Source of the DNA: Dermatemys mawii
Taxonomy: Eukaryota; Chordata; Testudines; Dermatemydidae
Direction of reading: 5' to 3'
DNA: 64,000 bases
Assembly: GCA_007922305.1 (NCBI GenBank)
Contig: ML677374.1
Span: 9,176,094-9,240,093, forward strand
The notes under the pieces: generated by a model
Database searches by the model: none
Told to the model about the DNA's origin: nothing
What the model saw: only the letters and a program-made list of their open reading frames with translations
In this document: piece by piece, positions 34,201-45,660 of the stretch
Layout: each line of letters starts with the position of its first letter
How positions within the stretch are numbered: position 1 is the stretch's first letter
Position numbers and translations under genes: made by a program

Positions 34201-36526
34201 TGTGTGTCAGAATCTGCTTCACTAAATGCTGTTTTTTTCCATCACCATTTAATGAGGCCCATTGGCATGGGCTGATCATGTACTGCACAGCTGATTAAAA
34301 TGCCACCCTTTGTGATTTCTTGCTGCATGACACAGGAGAAACTCATTGATTGGGACAGTCGCCCAAAAATTTAAAAAGAAATTTAAAATTACACAGCCCT
34401 GCCAGTGTGTGTAATTTCCTGGCTTTGTTCTTCTGGTCAGCGAGAGAGGGAATAGGGGACAGTGTAAATGCTTTTCTGGGTGAAATGAAATACAGGTTTT
34501 ATGAATCTTTCCCCGTGGAGACTGAACTCCATTATCCATTCTGCCCTTGCCGGTCTGGCTATTACTCAGGTCACTATTCAACAAATTGCAAAGAGCTGTA
34601 TTTATGAATGGATAGAGTTTCCTTATTCGTTCTTCATCGGACTCCCTTTTAGCACAGTATATCACCACAGAGCTAATGCACTAATGGACTCTTACCATTA
34701 CCAATCTTCCAAGGTAATTAATAATGGCAAATAAGTGAAAACTTCATAAAACCAAATTTACAGATCACTCCTTTTGCTATCCATTAACTGAAGCTATTTA
34801 TAAGGTTCAACCAATCTGGAGGCTACAGATACATTCATCTTGCCTAATTATGTTAGACACTTTTAGAATAATGTAAATGCTAATACTTAGAAGGGTGGAA
34901 TATATGAGTTCACAGATATCTTGGGAAGTCGAATCACGTTGAATTCTGCCCTATAAGGTACAACTGAACTGGGGGTCAATTTTTACCTCTCTTTTATGCC
35001 CATGTAGATCCAAAATAAAGCAAAGGGTCCCACCATTGAGCTTTGAGAATTGGGGAAAGTTTTTTGCACATTGGGTGGCTAAGGACACCACCACAGGCCT
35101 TGATGATGCAATTGGCTCTGCTTGGGCAGAACCCAGTACCTGCACAGAGGCTCACTGACTTCAGAGTATCTGGGCATGGGCACAAGGGTCCACTCTTACA
35201 AAATAGTTTTCAGGACTGGAACCACAGATTTCAGTTCAGGCCACGGATGGCAGTTTTTGGTAGGTTCCATTTCAGAGAGACGGACCTCACATCGTATAAG
35301 CGGGGGTGGGTGGGCGGGAGAACAAGTGAAATCAAACTCCGCCACTCTCCCTGTTTCTTTGCATTAGAATCTTGAACTCCAAATCCCCAAACTAATACAA
35401 ACCTCTCCTGTGCACAGTCCAGGTTCTGATCCCCATTTGTGCTGTTGTTTTCTGAGCCACAGTGCCCGCGTGCGGTGTTTGAAATTGACTAAGCCGACAG
35501 CCTGAAAACTCGGAGAAGAATCTACAGGCCTCAGAGGACACCAAGTTTCATTTTACCTCAATGTCAGAGGACAGCGATAGTCCTGTTTCTCATCTGAGAG
35601 AACAGCCTCTTTTTTCACGGTTCATTTGATCAACTGAAACATATTTCATCAACATTACCAAAACCAAACACCTTACCCAGGGAGCAGAGACTGTTTGTCC
35701 ACAGTGCCATGGCACATAATTTGATTGAGTATTTTTTTTGTCTCCATGCACATTAAAGGCTATCACATTGAATGCAGGCAGAAATATTTACTAATTCAAT
35801 GCAAGGACTGAGTGATCTAATGCTAGACATCAGGAAAGCTTTGGATAAATCATGGACAAACAAGCAAAACTTCACAGATTAGTCATAGCAAGAAAGAGCA
35901 AACAAACACCCTGATATGCCATTCATTTTATTCCAGAAAGTGAGGCTAAGATATTTAACATATAGATTGCCTGCATCGAAAATAGTTTACAGAGTTGCTA
36001 GTGACAAGAGATCCAATTTTGTTTATCAAGAAATGACTAGCTTCTAACTTTTCCACCCCTGAAATTAAAGTGCCAGTGTCTACATTTTACATTCCACTTA
36101 GCAGCAGGAATTACTTTTGTATTCTCAAGTGTCTATTTGTGTTGCCTTTTGGAAAAAAAAACAAAACAAAAATTTTTTCAGAGGCTTTTCACTGTGTTAT
36201 TCTATTTTGCATTGGGCAGAAATTTGGTCTCTAATCAAGACTCATTCTAATTTAAAAGCTAGGAACTGGGTGGTTCAGAAAGTTGGATAATGGGAGACAG
36301 GATATTTTACCTCTCTGGTTGAAAACCCAGTGTGTGTCATCACTTGACTATAAGAGGATACTACCCAATGCTCATTTGGTAGACTATCACATGATCCACA
36401 AAAATGTCACCTGTCTAGGCAAATCAAGTTAAAATCAGTATGCCCTATTATTCTCTGTGCCACTATCCAGGAAAATGGAAATCTATTTCTTGTTTTTCAT
36501 TACCCGCTTAGCCTCCGCTTCTTTGG
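34201..36526. other. No recognised feature
   Basis: Open frames near 34.3-34.7 and 35.0-35.4 kb overlap on both strands and have no recognisable domain. No transposon recognised. Confidence 0.4.
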
Positions 36527-36590
36527 GACCGATTCACAGGTGCCACAAGGACTCTTCATTCTTTTTGTGGTTACAGACTAACACAGATGC
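36527..36590. mobile_element. Penelope-like repeat fragment
   Basis: GGTGCCACAAGGACTCTTCATTCTTTTTGTGG and ACAGACTAACACAGATGCCACTC match the terminal part of the element at 54.7 kb (GTGCCACAGGACTCTTTG; GTTAGTCTGG on the other strand). It is a short detached end. Confidence 0.6.
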
Positions 36591-37877
36591 CACTCAAACT
36601 AATCCCTGTGTGTTTCACTGAGTTTCAGCCTGACCTGAAATCAAATTCAATTGGAACCACTGTGCTCAACCCAGCTTTGCTCAAAAATGAATCAAGATGT
36701 GCTTGAAAGAATGGTCAATCTCAAGAAACATTTAAGTGACTCTAGGATGGGTTTCAAGTCTGTAACACAACCAGGTGAGAGTCTAGACGTCTTTGGGTTT
36801 CACAAACAAAGCTCTAGCTATTCGTTTGCTTGAAGGCACATTTTCCATTCTGGAGACTCCATTCCTGAGAGAGACAGGGTCAGATTCACCCCAGTGGCAC
36901 AGCATGTAAACTGCATTTCCCTGCACCATTCAGACATGCTGCCTCTCTGAGGGATTTATTGTAGCTGGGGAGTTTCCTGCTGGGTGGAGATTAAAGCTAT
37001 CTTTCTCAGGAGCTCCATAGGAACCCAGCACAGACCCTACATTAATTTAGTCTATAATATGCTCCAATGTACTCAGAAAGCAGCTTTTGGAGGGCACAAA
37101 GTGAAGGGTTAATTTTATCACAAATCAGTTTCACCTCCTGCCCTTACCCTGGAAGTTCTATATCTGTCTCACAGACAGATTTTTCTGTCTCCCCTCATCT
37201 GTCTAGGAAGCAGACTTTTTCTCCTTATTACCGGTTTCTGAAACCAGGTTCCCTCCTGTGCCCACCTGCCTACAATACATCATTGGCTGGCAGGAGGAAG
37301 CAATGAGTAGCAAGGCTTGAGGGGCTGGGGGGAAGAGAGAATGCGGAGTCTGAAGGAAATGCACTGTGACATCCCATAAAAATTATAGATTTTTGTCTTC
37401 TCTGCCCTGAGAGTTTTTCCTCGCTCTACTTCCAGCACCGGCTGTGATCACACACAGGATGGACTAAGCAGATAAAGGGCCCAGATGCTAAGGTCGGAGA
37501 TGCATTTTTCCCAGCGGTAGCGTCTTGGCCAGCAGCTGACTTTCTTAGTTATCATTTCTGAATGACCTCTTGCCTGGCTCTCATATGGCATGTGCTGGAG
37601 GGGACAGAAGAGCTTGTGGGCTGGTATGCAGTCAGGATGCAGGTGGCTTGTGCTTTCATATTTGGATGCCATTTTCCCTTGGCTAGTTCTTGAACCTAAG
37701 AGCATTTTATCCTTTATATCCATTCAGGGTACAAAGTCAGGCTCCTCTCATGAAAGGAACTCAGTTAAAAACATGTTTTCATTAGTTGCATGCTAAAATC
37801 TAATAACTCATCTGCTTGAGATCTGTTGCTATTATTTTATTATCAAGAAGGGCTGGATTCAGTACCTTAGGAAATTA
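36591..37877. other. No recognised feature
   Basis: Unique-looking sequence with no domain-bearing frame. Confidence 0.4.
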
Positions 37878-37987
37878 GAGAGAGAAGGTGAGGGAGGTAG
37901 TATCTTTTATTGGACCAACTTCTGTTGGCAAAGGAGCTTACCATACGCACCTCATCTCACCAATATTGCAGAACCGACATGGTTACA
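37878..37987. mobile_element. Possible Penelope-related fragment
   Basis: GAGGTAGTATCTTTTATTGGACCAACTTCTGTTGG and ACCGACATGGTTACACC resemble ends of another Penelope-type repeat known to me from sauropsid genomes. The centre is deleted. Assignment is from memory of the family. Confidence 0.4.
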
Positions 37988-38357
37988 CCCACCACCACTG
38001 CATTTCTTAGAAAAAGTCTGTTATAGGGTATTTGTTCTCAAAAGCCGTAGAGCACTGCAAAAGGAGTAAGTCCTACAACTTTCTATTTGTCACCCAAGTA
38101 CTAGGCTAGTATCCTAATCACTGGAATATCCTTCTCTTCCGTTTGTAAAGCCAAATGGACATTTAAGATCCCTGTTGCACAAAGATTCTACCTCAGTCTC
38201 TACCTCTCTACCTCAGTGTGTAAACTTAAGCTCATGCATAAACCTGGGTCTAAATGTTCTACTGAATTGAGGCCTACGCATTGATAGAATACTAAATATA
38301 CACTATTGCATTTTGCTAGCAGAAAAAGGATTGCAGTATTATCAAATTTCAACAGCT

Positions 38358-38580
38358 GGGTTAGTAGAGCAGGTCAAAAATAGAGGGGAGAAAAATCAAA
38401 ATATTCTCCACTTTTTTTCATTTGAACATTTCAGAATTAATATTGAATAGAGTTGGGTAGAAAAAAATCAGGGAAAACGTGTGAAAATTTAGTTCATACT
38501 TTCTTAATTTCTTCCCTTTTTTTGAGCTTTTGACATTTCATAAAAAAATTGAAATTCAGAAACTTGTCAAGAGCTCTCTA
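38358..38580. repeat. AT-rich palindromic family copy
   Basis: Begins GAGCAGGTCAAAAATAGAGG and contains TTTTTTTCATTTGAACATTTCAGAATT, with a second start-like AGTTGGGTAGAAAAAAATCAGG at 38452. May be two partial copies. Confidence 0.4.
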
Positions 38581-39529
38581 GGTTAGATTTTCTGAACCAA
38601 AGGAGTCATTCTAACCTGATAACATTGAAAGGAGTGTCATCCAGTGATGTGAGTTGATTGGAATACTGGGAATCAAGACTTCCAAACTCTATTCCAGACC
38701 GATTACTTGGGTGTTTTGATAGTTACTTCCCAGAAAGTCGGAATTCATCCGTGTTTGAAAAGCGCTTGGATATCTTCAGTTAGAAACGTAAAGCAATTAT
38801 ATTGCACTGTTATTACTATTTTAAATTTTACAAGGCTAAAGTGCCCTGGAAAAATAAAATATTTATGTTATTTACTATTTAATTGTATCATCTCAAAAAT
38901 ATATTTGCTTTATTAAGCTATATATTATACATACACAATATATAGCTATGCAAATAAATATAGTGGGCCTGATTCTTCATTGCCATGGACTTTATTCAGT
39001 AATTTATAGCTGTGAAAAGTAAATTGGAATTCTAATTGTTCTGATCTAGTAGCATTTTAACCACTTTGCACTGGTCTTAAGGACTACACAAGTTGCAGAG
39101 CAACAGGAAATCAGGCCCATATATATGCATCTGTATATGCATATATCTGTAAGACTTAATATAATCTAATGCATGATAAAAGTAAGATGAAAGAGATTAG
39201 TAATAATTTGCCTTCTGTTTTCTGACAAAAGATAGGAGTTCCAATTTTATGTAACAATATTCATTTCTTTGAAGAAAGACAGCATTTTAATTTAATCAGC
39301 TTTCTGAATAGCAAAGAACAGTCTGCTGCCCTTAATGGGCAATATTCTCTGCCATCAGGCAGCCTTTAGTATTTCACAGACTTCCATAAAGAACAATTTT
39401 ACTGGGCTATTAAGGAAAAAAATGACTATAACAAAAGATTATTTGACAGCAAATTTTCCTTCAAGTCTGGTGAACTCTTTTCACCTAATCAACATTTCTA
39501 CAAAGTCCACACAGGTTTGGTTAAAACTA
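38581..39529. other. No recognised feature
   Basis: Strongly AT-rich (ATATAT-type words around 38.9 and 39.1 kb). No gene. Confidence 0.4.
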
Positions 39530-39579
39530 GGGGCAAGATCCCCATTGTCCATGCTGGCTGCTTTGCACCTTCCCAGTGT

Positions 39580-40120
39580 CAGACTGGAGAGGGCTATAAA
39601 TATCATCCCTCTCTTTGCATCTTTCCATTGCCTTCCCATTGTCCATCACAAACACAAAGTACTTTTCACCTTAAAAACTTTACACTATTGTTCCATGCCT
39701 GCTTATCCTCTCTTATCAAGCTGTCTACCTCCTCCATACCACCCCCACCCCACATTCATATGCATATGATACCAGACTTGGTCAACTGTTTTCAGTTCCT
39801 CCTCCCCCCCAACACACACCACTGTGCTTCCTTCCAGGCCATTCCTTTATCTGCAGAGCCGCCTCATTGTCCTCCTTCAAATCCCTCCTTAAATCTCTCC
39901 TCTGATGCAAGGCCTACAAAAACGACTCACTCTTGGTTAAGCTGGTTTTCTGGGCTAATTATTTTACATGCCAGCCACTATCATTTGTTTCCTTGTGCTC
40001 TCCCCGTTTTCTACAGTCTTGCACTTCGATTTTGAGATCTTCAGGCCAAGGACTGTTTGTATGGTACCTGGCACCACAGCGCCTTGGTCTCTACCTGCAG
40101 TCATAACGCAAATACACAAA
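39580..40120 (+). mobile_element. L2-type LINE, 3' end with reverse transcriptase C-terminus
   Basis: In the plus frame reaching 39769, FHCLPIVHHKHKVLFTLKTL followed by PAYPLLSS matches the C-terminal pattern LHWLP...R..FK..L.T.K...P.YL..L of L2/CR1-group ORF2 proteins. Further on, GCCTCATTGTCCTCCTTCAAATCCCTCCTTAAA is the coding end typical of L2 (SFKSLLK). The L2-type tail follows at 40030-40115 (GATCTTCAGGCCAAGGACTGTTTGTATGG). The copy is 5'-truncated and frameshifted. The ORF2 protein supplies endonuclease and reverse transcriptase for itself and, through the shared tail, for the SINEs in this window. Confidence 0.65.
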
Positions 40121-40388
40121 TGGTAGATGGAGCTTTTCTGCTCAGGTGTGAGTCAATGAGGTCATGCAGCTGTACCTTTATCAGATCAGCTCCTGGGAGG
40201 AATTGTAACTCTGTTGACCCAAGGCGTGCACATGCGTGAGTGGGTAGGAATAAGTTAATGTAGCTGGTCATCTTGGCTGACAGACTAGGGACTGAACAGA
40301 GGACTTCCAGAGCTAACAACTGCACTGTTACAGCTAGAGCTAAAACAGCCAAGGCTCCCAAGGTGAGGCCGTAACAGATTCCTATCCA

Positions 40389-40600
40389 GAGCTGGTTGCA
40401 AATTTTCCATCAACACGGCTTTTTAACTTTTTTGGTGGGGAGGGGAGGAGAGGGAAGAAGGTGGGAGAAATATTTTGTTCCCCCTGCAAAAACTCAATGT
40501 TTTCCATGGGAAATTCTAATGAAAAAACTGAAGGTTTCTGCATTTTCAGCCAAATATTTCCATTGCTGAAAAACAAAAAAAACAAACCAAATGAATCCAG
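40389..40600. repeat. AT-rich palindromic family copy
   Basis: Begins CAGAGCTGGTTGCAAATTTTCC, the family's left end, and contains TTTTCCATGGGAAATTC and AAAAACTGAAGG. The right end is eroded. A G-rich patch at 40432-40460 is inserted or diverged. Confidence 0.5.
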
Positions 40601-41511
40601 ACTTGCTCTTTGGTCATATCCTCTGTGGGTTGGACCCAGAATGGGGCCTGCATCAGACACTGACCAGAGTGTTACAGGGAAGTGCAATTTATTTCTCCCA
40701 GCTCCTCTGCCTGGAAAGGAATGGGTAAGAGGCTTTGCCCATCCCTTTTCTCTCCTTGCCCCTTGCAAGCCCAATTGCTCTTACAGGGAGTTTTGGAAGA
40801 CCGGGTTAGCACTCTGCATCAGACTCAAGATGTGGGTAGGTGTTACTGACCTGAGTGAAAGGCCCTTATTGTTCATACTTGCAGGGCAAAAGCACAATCA
40901 ACCCCAAGTGAATTGGTAGCTACACTATTTCAAGAGATGGAACAATGCTGTTAACCTTAATAACGATGTCTGGTTTATAAATAACAAAACCAGATATATT
41001 TACAAAGTTCATCTAATCTATATTTTAAGAGATCTTGCTTGCTATGCTGTTTTTTTTCTCCCCTTGTGTTCCCAGCACTCTAGTAAAGTCAGTCAGTCAA
41101 TACACTACAATCATTTGGGGAACAGTAAACCTTTGAAAAATACCATTTGTACTGTGTATTTATAGAAACCATTTGAACTACAGTAAGCTTTGAAGATAAC
41201 TCTGAAACATGTTTGGATTTCTCAATAAATTATTGAGAATCATTACAAGAAATGAAACTACAGTCTAGGCAGATTCAGGCCGGGAAAGCAAAGCATGGAG
41301 GTGTGTATGTGTGTGTGGGGAATATATTTATATTCCATAGTTAAGAAAATGTATGAAGAATCTTCCAAAATAAACCCACTGTTTTTAAAAAATAAGAATC
41401 ATCATAAAAGGGCAGTGATGCTAATGCATAACAACTTGCACTGACCACAATTCATGGCACTCCCCTTCAGAAAAAATCAATAGCATTCTCCAGGAACGTT
41501 TCAAAACGTTG
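40601..41511. other. No recognised feature
   Basis: Unique-looking sequence; short GT-rich run at 41299-41318. No gene. Confidence 0.4.
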
Positions 41512-41582
41512 AACATCCTCAGCTGATGTAAACTGGCACAAAAGTCAAGGAAGCGACATCAGTTTATACCAGCTGATCCTGC
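41512..41582. repeat. Palindrome CAGCTGATGTAAACTGG
   Basis: ATCCTCAGCTGATGTAAACTGGCAC pairs with CAGTTTATACCAGCTGATCCT around AAAAGTCAAGGAAGC. A related worn copy lies at 46415-46480. Confidence 0.65.
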
Positions 41583-41845
41583 AACTTACAATGGTGTAAT
41601 GGGCCATCTTTGTGTAATCTGATGCTGAATCCTTCCAGCACCATTAGATGTGACTTAGGACACAAACAAAGGCTCTATCATCCCTGTTGAAAAACTTTGT
41701 GTACTTTTTATACTGGTCCAGCTGTGGCTGTGGATTTGATGTTACTATTTCGCGCCTGTGCTCTCACCCCAGACTTTGTGATCATCCCCTGCCACCCTGG
41801 TTTGTCTGCCAGGATAGAAGGGAAGCAACGTGGCTTTGCAGACCG

Positions 41846-42030
41846 AGCCCTGAAGTGGGATTCAGGAAACTTGGGTTCTGTCACTGGCTTGCTGGGCAAC
41901 CTTGGGCCAGTCACTTTACCTCAGCTCTCCCCATCTGTAAAATGGGGATGGTGAGATGGACCTCCTCTGTGAAGCACTGAGATCTAGGGAGGAGATCTCA
42001 AAGCTATGTGAGAGCTTGGTATTAACAATC
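41846..42030 (+). mobile_element. MIR-like SINE
   Basis: Head and core in order: GTGGGATTCAGGAAACTTGGGTTCTGTCACTGGC, TGGGCAACCTTGGGCCAGTCACTTTACCTCAG, CCCCATCTGTAAAATGGGGATGG. The 3' part has GTGAAGCACTGAGATCTAGGG and AAAGCTATGTGAGAGCTTGGTATTA, like the element at 17742. Confidence 0.75.
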
Positions 42031-42120
42031 TAGGATTCTCAGTATCAAAAAGGACAGGCCTCTATCATTTGAACTAAAGGACCAACTCTAGTACCAGCAG
42101 CAGGCTCCTCTTAGACTCCA

Positions 42121-42372
42121 CAGGCACATCTACGCGAGTTTCAGGCCCAGGGTCAACAGACTCAGGCTTGCTGAGTTCAGTCTATGGCACTAAAAATAGC
42201 TGTGTAGACACTGCAGCTCAGGCTGCAGCTCCAGCTCTGAAACCCACTCCTCTCCCCAGGCTTCGGAGCCCAACCTGCAAGGTTCACACTGCTGTTTTGA
42301 GCAGCGCAGCACAAGCCCGAGTCTGCAGATCTGGGCTCTGAGATGTGGGTTTTAACACGCAGTGTGGGCTAG
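42121..42372. mobile_element. Palindromic MITE related to 44854-45130
   Basis: The left end CACATCTACGCGAG and right end ACACGCAGTGTGGGC are inverted. Interior has AGACTCAGGCTTG mirrored by CAAGCCCGAGTCTGCAG, and AAAAATAGCTGTGTAGACA. No target duplication assigned. Confidence 0.6.
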
Positions 42373-43224
42373 TCACTACTAGAGGAAGACAGAGCAAAGT
42401 CCATGCACACTTCTGTTCATAGAAGAAGAAAAAAATAATACTGAGAGCAGATCGGTGCAAAATTTAATAATTAACTCCTCAAAATTAGCAGATATTCTCC
42501 TGATCCTCATGAGGTATAGCCTGCCCCGGTTGGAGAGGTTGAAATAACACTTTGGACTTACATAGCACTAGTCTTAAAGCATTTTAAGAAAGATGGCTAT
42601 TTGGCTAGTAGATGGTAGAGCCTTTTAAATGAGAGGTTATGGTGTCCCCCCTTCTCCCCAAACCACACAGCCAGTTAAGGTATTATGGAAAAGCTATCTA
42701 TAAAAATGTGTTTGTGTATATATGGGCATAGATGCAGATAGTTATCATAAAGAGCACCATCTGCTGGCACACAGCATCATGTAAGAAGTGAAGTCAGGAA
42801 ATTAACTGAAATACTCCTGTGATGGATTGTATTTCCCGAGAGACAACCTATCCTAAATTCTCAATTACTGAGGGACAATCTACACTCATTGCTACATTTG
42901 CTTTGCACAAGGTACTCTTACCATAAACCTTTTATGAGTGATGTATCCGAATATTTGGATGCTAATACTTTCAACTGTATCACTAAATTTATTAACCTTA
43001 ATTTGGGATATTGCAGAATATGTGTTCTATGACTTTCAAAGCCAATTTTGTACTTTTGGATAATTTAAGCATTATACCCAGATGTATAGACATTTTTTCC
43101 TTAACATGTGTATTAGAAAATTTTAACTTTAATAAAAAAGACTTTTAAATTTGTTCATAACGGTATTGGTCCAACAAATTTATTTGTGCTATGCATTGCA
43201 AAGAGCTTCTGGATCACACCTCTT
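42373..43224. other. No recognised feature
   Basis: AT-rich sequence; no gene. Confidence 0.4.
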
Positions 43225-43305
43225 TCAATAAATAGTGGAGCTGGGAATAGAACTGAGATCTTTTGATTCCACAGCTGATGGCCTGTCCAATGGGCCATGC
43301 CACTG
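43225..43305 (-). mobile_element. MIR-like SINE head fragment
   Basis: AGCTGGGAATAGAACTGAGATCTTTTGATTCC and then GATGGCCTGTCCAATGGGCCATGCCACTG is the complement of a tRNA-like head with a decayed B box. Confidence 0.55.
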
Positions 43306-44107
43306 AATTTGATGTGGCTTTACTAGTCATTTTCCATCAGATGAGAGAATTAGTTACTGCTCTGATTCTTTGTCTTCTGGGACAAAAGGGAAAAATCCAG
43401 CAGCGCAAGATCCCCTGGGCCAAGAAGGAAAAGCAGTAATAGAAAGCGCAAGCAATCAAAGCAACTATGATTTTCCGAGACAAGGAAAATCTAGAAGCCG
43501 CCAATCATCAGGACTATTGACACTGTGCACCTGGCTGAACAGTTGTTAATGCTGTTTGTGTGTTTCACAATCCCATAAAACACCAGTGGGAACTTCTGTG
43601 GTACTTCAGCAGCAAAGTTGAAGAGAAGAGAAATGAGGAATAGATTGGAGTAAAGCATCAGATGGCATATCCCTGGAGCACACTAATCAGTGTGGGTATG
43701 TAAGAAAGGAGTTTAAGGGCTTAGTTTGTTCCATTTCAAGCTCTTGCTTCATCATTTTAATTTAAATTGTGACTAAAGGCTCTGAAACCTTACATAGCAA
43801 GACAGTGTTCACTCTGTGTTACAGAATCTTCTTGGCTCACAATCAGACGGATTCTAGTCCAGAACAAGCCTTGCTCTAAATCCTAATGGCTGCTTTATTG
43901 TTCCCATTCCCTCTCCCTCACTTTATTCCTTGGATTATGATTTAAAGCTAAAGCCAAGCAGCAACTGTGACAACATCGACCCAACTCGATTTGGAGAGTA
44001 TGAGCAGCATTGCACCAACACTTAATAATGAATCAAACAGATTGCTTAATTGTCTCCTGACCTACTTTTAGACCCATTTGACATCTTTCCAAAAAAAATA
44101 AAAAATT

Positions 44108-44140
<33 letters not shown>

Positions 44141-44141
44141 A
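44108..44141. repeat. Compound (AC)n(AT)n microsatellite
   Basis: ACACACACACA followed by about eleven AT units. Confidence 0.95.
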
Positions 44142-44322
44142 AGTCTTATCGGGGATTATGGCATTTATGGCACATGTCCAAAGGCCAGAAATGACGACAC
44201 ATTAACTGCTAAGTGAGAGAAACTACTCCTGGCACTTTTAGTGTTGTACTTTATCTCCAGGGGAAGTAGCAGAATTTTTTAATCTGGAAAGCATATTTTG
44301 TACAAATAGGAACAGCTAGAGG

Positions 44323-44356
44323 TTTTTTTTTTTTGTTTTTTTTTTGTTTTTTTTTT
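44323..44356. repeat. T-rich tract
   Basis: Three T-runs separated by single G residues; read length here is probably unreliable. Confidence 0.9.
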
Positions 44357-44828
44357 AAAGGGGGAGGGGAGTGTGGAGAGTTCAAAACAGAATGCATCAT
44401 TTAGAGTATGCACAGATCTGTATCCAGCTTGACTTGCCATTGCAAAGTAAAGCAGAAGTACCAGTAGAACCCAGGTTTGGGGGGTGGGTGGGTGGGGTTT
44501 TTTTTGCTTTGAAATCACGTGATATCCCACAGTAATTATGCTGTAAATAGGAATTAAGTAGGAAATAATTTTCAGCCATTACAAATTAAATGTCTGGTAT
44601 TTCCACCTATCAGCTGCAGCTTAATTAGGGTCTCCTGCACAGGTGCCACTTGGAATTCAGGGAGGATATATAGCGGAAATATTTGTAAGTGACTATGGGT
44701 AGGAAGCAGTTACAAATTGGTTCTAAACACAGTCATCACATTCACAGTGAGTTTGTACAGTGCTGGGGTAGGTTTGCTCAATTTGGAGCTGTTCATATGC
44801 AGTACATGCCGGAAGTCTATTTGATTAA

Positions 44829-45214
44829 GGCTGGGATTATCAAAAGAGTCTAAGGGTACATCCACATCGCAAAAGGAAAAAACCTCCAGCAACAGGTCTC
44901 TGAGCCAGGGTCAGCTGACTTGGGCTCACCCTACATAACTAAAAATGGCGGTGTAGAGGTTCCTGCTCAGGCTGAGCCCAGGCTCCAAGATCCTCCTCTC
45001 ACACTGGGCTTCAGAAGCTGGGCTCCGGCACGAGCAGAACTTTGCTATTTTTAACTCCACAGACCCAAGTCATGACCTCCGAGACTTGCTCCCTTGACTT
45101 TTTTCTTTTTGCATGGTGTAGACATACCCCTAAGGGAATTAGGCACCCAACTTCATTGAATTTCAATGTGATTGGGGTGCCAAACTCCCTCAGACTCCTT
45201 TGAAAATCCCAGCC
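44829..45214. repeat. Older palindrome hosting a nested MITE
   Basis: The left arm GGCTGGGATTATCAAAAGAGTC (44829-44850) pairs with GACTCCTTTGAAAATCCCAGCC (45193-45214). The inner sequence resumes at 45131 with TAAGGGAATTAGGCACCC and the core CATTGAATTTCAATG. The insertion at 44854-45130 splits it. Confidence 0.8.
44854..45130. mobile_element. Harbinger-like MITE, 277 bp, TAA target duplication
   Basis: Starts GGGTACATCCACATCGC and ends GGTGTAGACATACCCC; the ends are inverted with one base offset. TAA flanks both sides (44851-44853 and 45131-45133), the 3-bp TWA duplication expected of PIF/Harbinger. The interior is itself largely palindromic (TGAGCCAGGGTCAGCTGACTTGGGCTC). Removing it with one TAA restores the host palindrome. 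Confidence 0.8.
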
Positions 45215-45574
45215 TAAGTCTCCAAAATTGAGACCCTATTACTTACCAGGCAATTTCTATTCAGGGACCAAAACTTTCCTAACTTTGGTGCCTATAGTTA
45301 AGACTATACATAAGTGGCCTGATCTCCCACAGCTTATATTGGCTTTAATGGACCTCCAACACTTTTGAAAGGCATACCACTTCAGTTAAATAAGTATGAG
45401 GCCAAGTAATTTTCCAAGATAGACTTTGGATGACTACAGCAAGTTGTACTGGGCATTTTTAGGCTGGAGGTATTTTTTTTAAAAAAAATTATTTTCAACT
45501 TGCTGCTGGAGGATATATTCTGGTTTCTGGAATTCTGACGATTTCCGGTCCTTCCCTCAAAAGCTCAATACTAC

Positions 45575-45660
45575 ATAACAAGTGGGATTTACAAAGCCAC
45601 CAAAGGGATTCAGATACACGAGGCATCCAAATCCCTAGGCAGCTTTGACAACCCCGCCCT
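45575..45660. repeat. Worn palindrome GTGGGATTTACAAAG
   Basis: GTGGGATTTACAAAGCCACC pairs loosely with TAGGCAGCTTTGACAACCCCG. Same group as 9259 and 44829; the core is lost. Confidence 0.45.

Larger units (their letters stand above)
43306..44828. other. No gene; contains AT and T-rich simple repeats
   Basis: Unique-looking sequence apart from the two simple repeats listed separately at 44108 and 44323. Confidence 0.4.

Noticed and set aside
39335..40035. Host gene suggested by 144- and 172-codon frames
   Set aside because: The frames carry the C-terminal pattern of an L2-type LINE protein and run into its 3' tail; frameshifts separate them.
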